This document shows, piece by piece, positions 15,067 through 15,217 of a stretch of 15,217 nucleotides of DNA; position 1 is the first letter of the stretch, and every line of letters begins with the position of its first letter. Below the pieces are notes generated by a model that saw only the letters and a program-made list of their open reading frames with translations, was not told where the DNA came from and did not search any database. The stretch comes from Clostridiales bacterium (GTDB taxonomy: Bacteria > Bacillota > Clostridia > Oscillospirales > CAG-272). The translations under genes were made by a program, and so were the position numbers. The stretch lies in assembly GCA_019415985.1 (NCBI GenBank), contig DXYE01000065.1, positions 1 to 15,217 of the forward strand. The letters are read 5' to 3'.

Positions 15067-15105
15067 ATTGGCCTCCTACGATTAATATAACAATTTGTTC
15101 GTTTT

Positions 15106-15134
15106 ATTATAGCAAAAACCTGCCAATAAAACAA
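15106..15134 (-). promoter_or_regulatory. Promoter of the HAD phosphatase stub
   Basis: On the minus strand TTGTTT (15129-15134) and a perfect TATAAT (15106-15111) are 17 bases apart, with transcription starting about 35 bases before the ATG. A hairpin, AAACCTG/CAGGTTT (15151-15157 and 15116-15122) plus TTTTT, overlaps it. That could be the terminator of a gene beyond the right edge. Confidence 0.6.
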
Positions 15135-15217
15135 CTTTAACTATTTTCGACAGGTTTCTATATTGTCTAAGGACTATAAAAAAGATATTTTTTCGATTTT
15201 GGCTGATGGAGTTGAAC

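Noticed and set aside
14877..15140. C-terminal 88 codons of the open frame that starts in the aldo/keto reductase fragment
   Set aside because: The similarity to the reductase stops, and the opposite strand carries a HAD start with promoter and ribosome site, so this part is a shadow.

Overview
The window looks like a chromosomal segment of a Clostridia-type Bacillota bacterium. Grounds are a soluble GHKL kinase with a LytTR regulator driving a paired ABC exporter, remnants of an S-layer-homology (SLH) surface protein, strong AGGAGG-type ribosome binding sites, near-consensus SigA promoters and tRNA genes with encoded CCA. No genus can be named from sequence alone.

Layout. Positions 1-4550 (minus strand) hold a signalling and export module: LytTR response regulator, 219-residue cytosolic GHKL kinase, then two overlapping ABC exporter half-transporters. 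One half-transporter carries a one-base frameshift; the other runs off the left edge. Between kinase and exporter genes lie two direct repeats 21 bp apart, just upstream of a promoter with a poor -35. This is the expected layout for control by the LytTR regulator. At 4918-5182 (minus) is a tRNA-Asp/tRNA-Thr transcription unit with a consensus promoter and a terminator. At 5326-5405 is an isolated large imperfect hairpin. At 5544-6485 (minus) is a two-domain GNAT-like acyltransferase. From 6486 to 9941 there is little coding content: a wrecked SLH surface protein (7703-8758), some repeats and terminators, and a promoter followed by small hairpins.

Positions 9942-13575 (plus) form an AT-richer type IIS restriction-modification island. 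It has two overlapping D12-class adenine methyltransferases and an AlwI/N.BstNBI-family endonuclease whose reading frame is broken into recognition and cleavage halves. A promoter whose -10 sits inside a perfect 14-bp palindrome lies between methylase and nuclease genes. The two methylases would each modify one strand of an asymmetric site. With the nuclease split, the system may be methylation-only or may make a two-chain enzyme.

From 13600 to the end is a gene graveyard: an unrecognised fragment, a TetR (WHG-domain) remnant, an aldo/keto reductase fragment lacking both ends and its catalytic Lys, and a 5' stub of a HAD phosphatase on the opposite strand.

Many lesions are single-base indels, several in short homopolymers, so read error must be excluded before each is called a true pseudogene. 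The best candidates for something new are the split type IIS nuclease with its palindromic promoter, the LytTR-type repeats before the exporter, and the unexplained structured intergenic elements.
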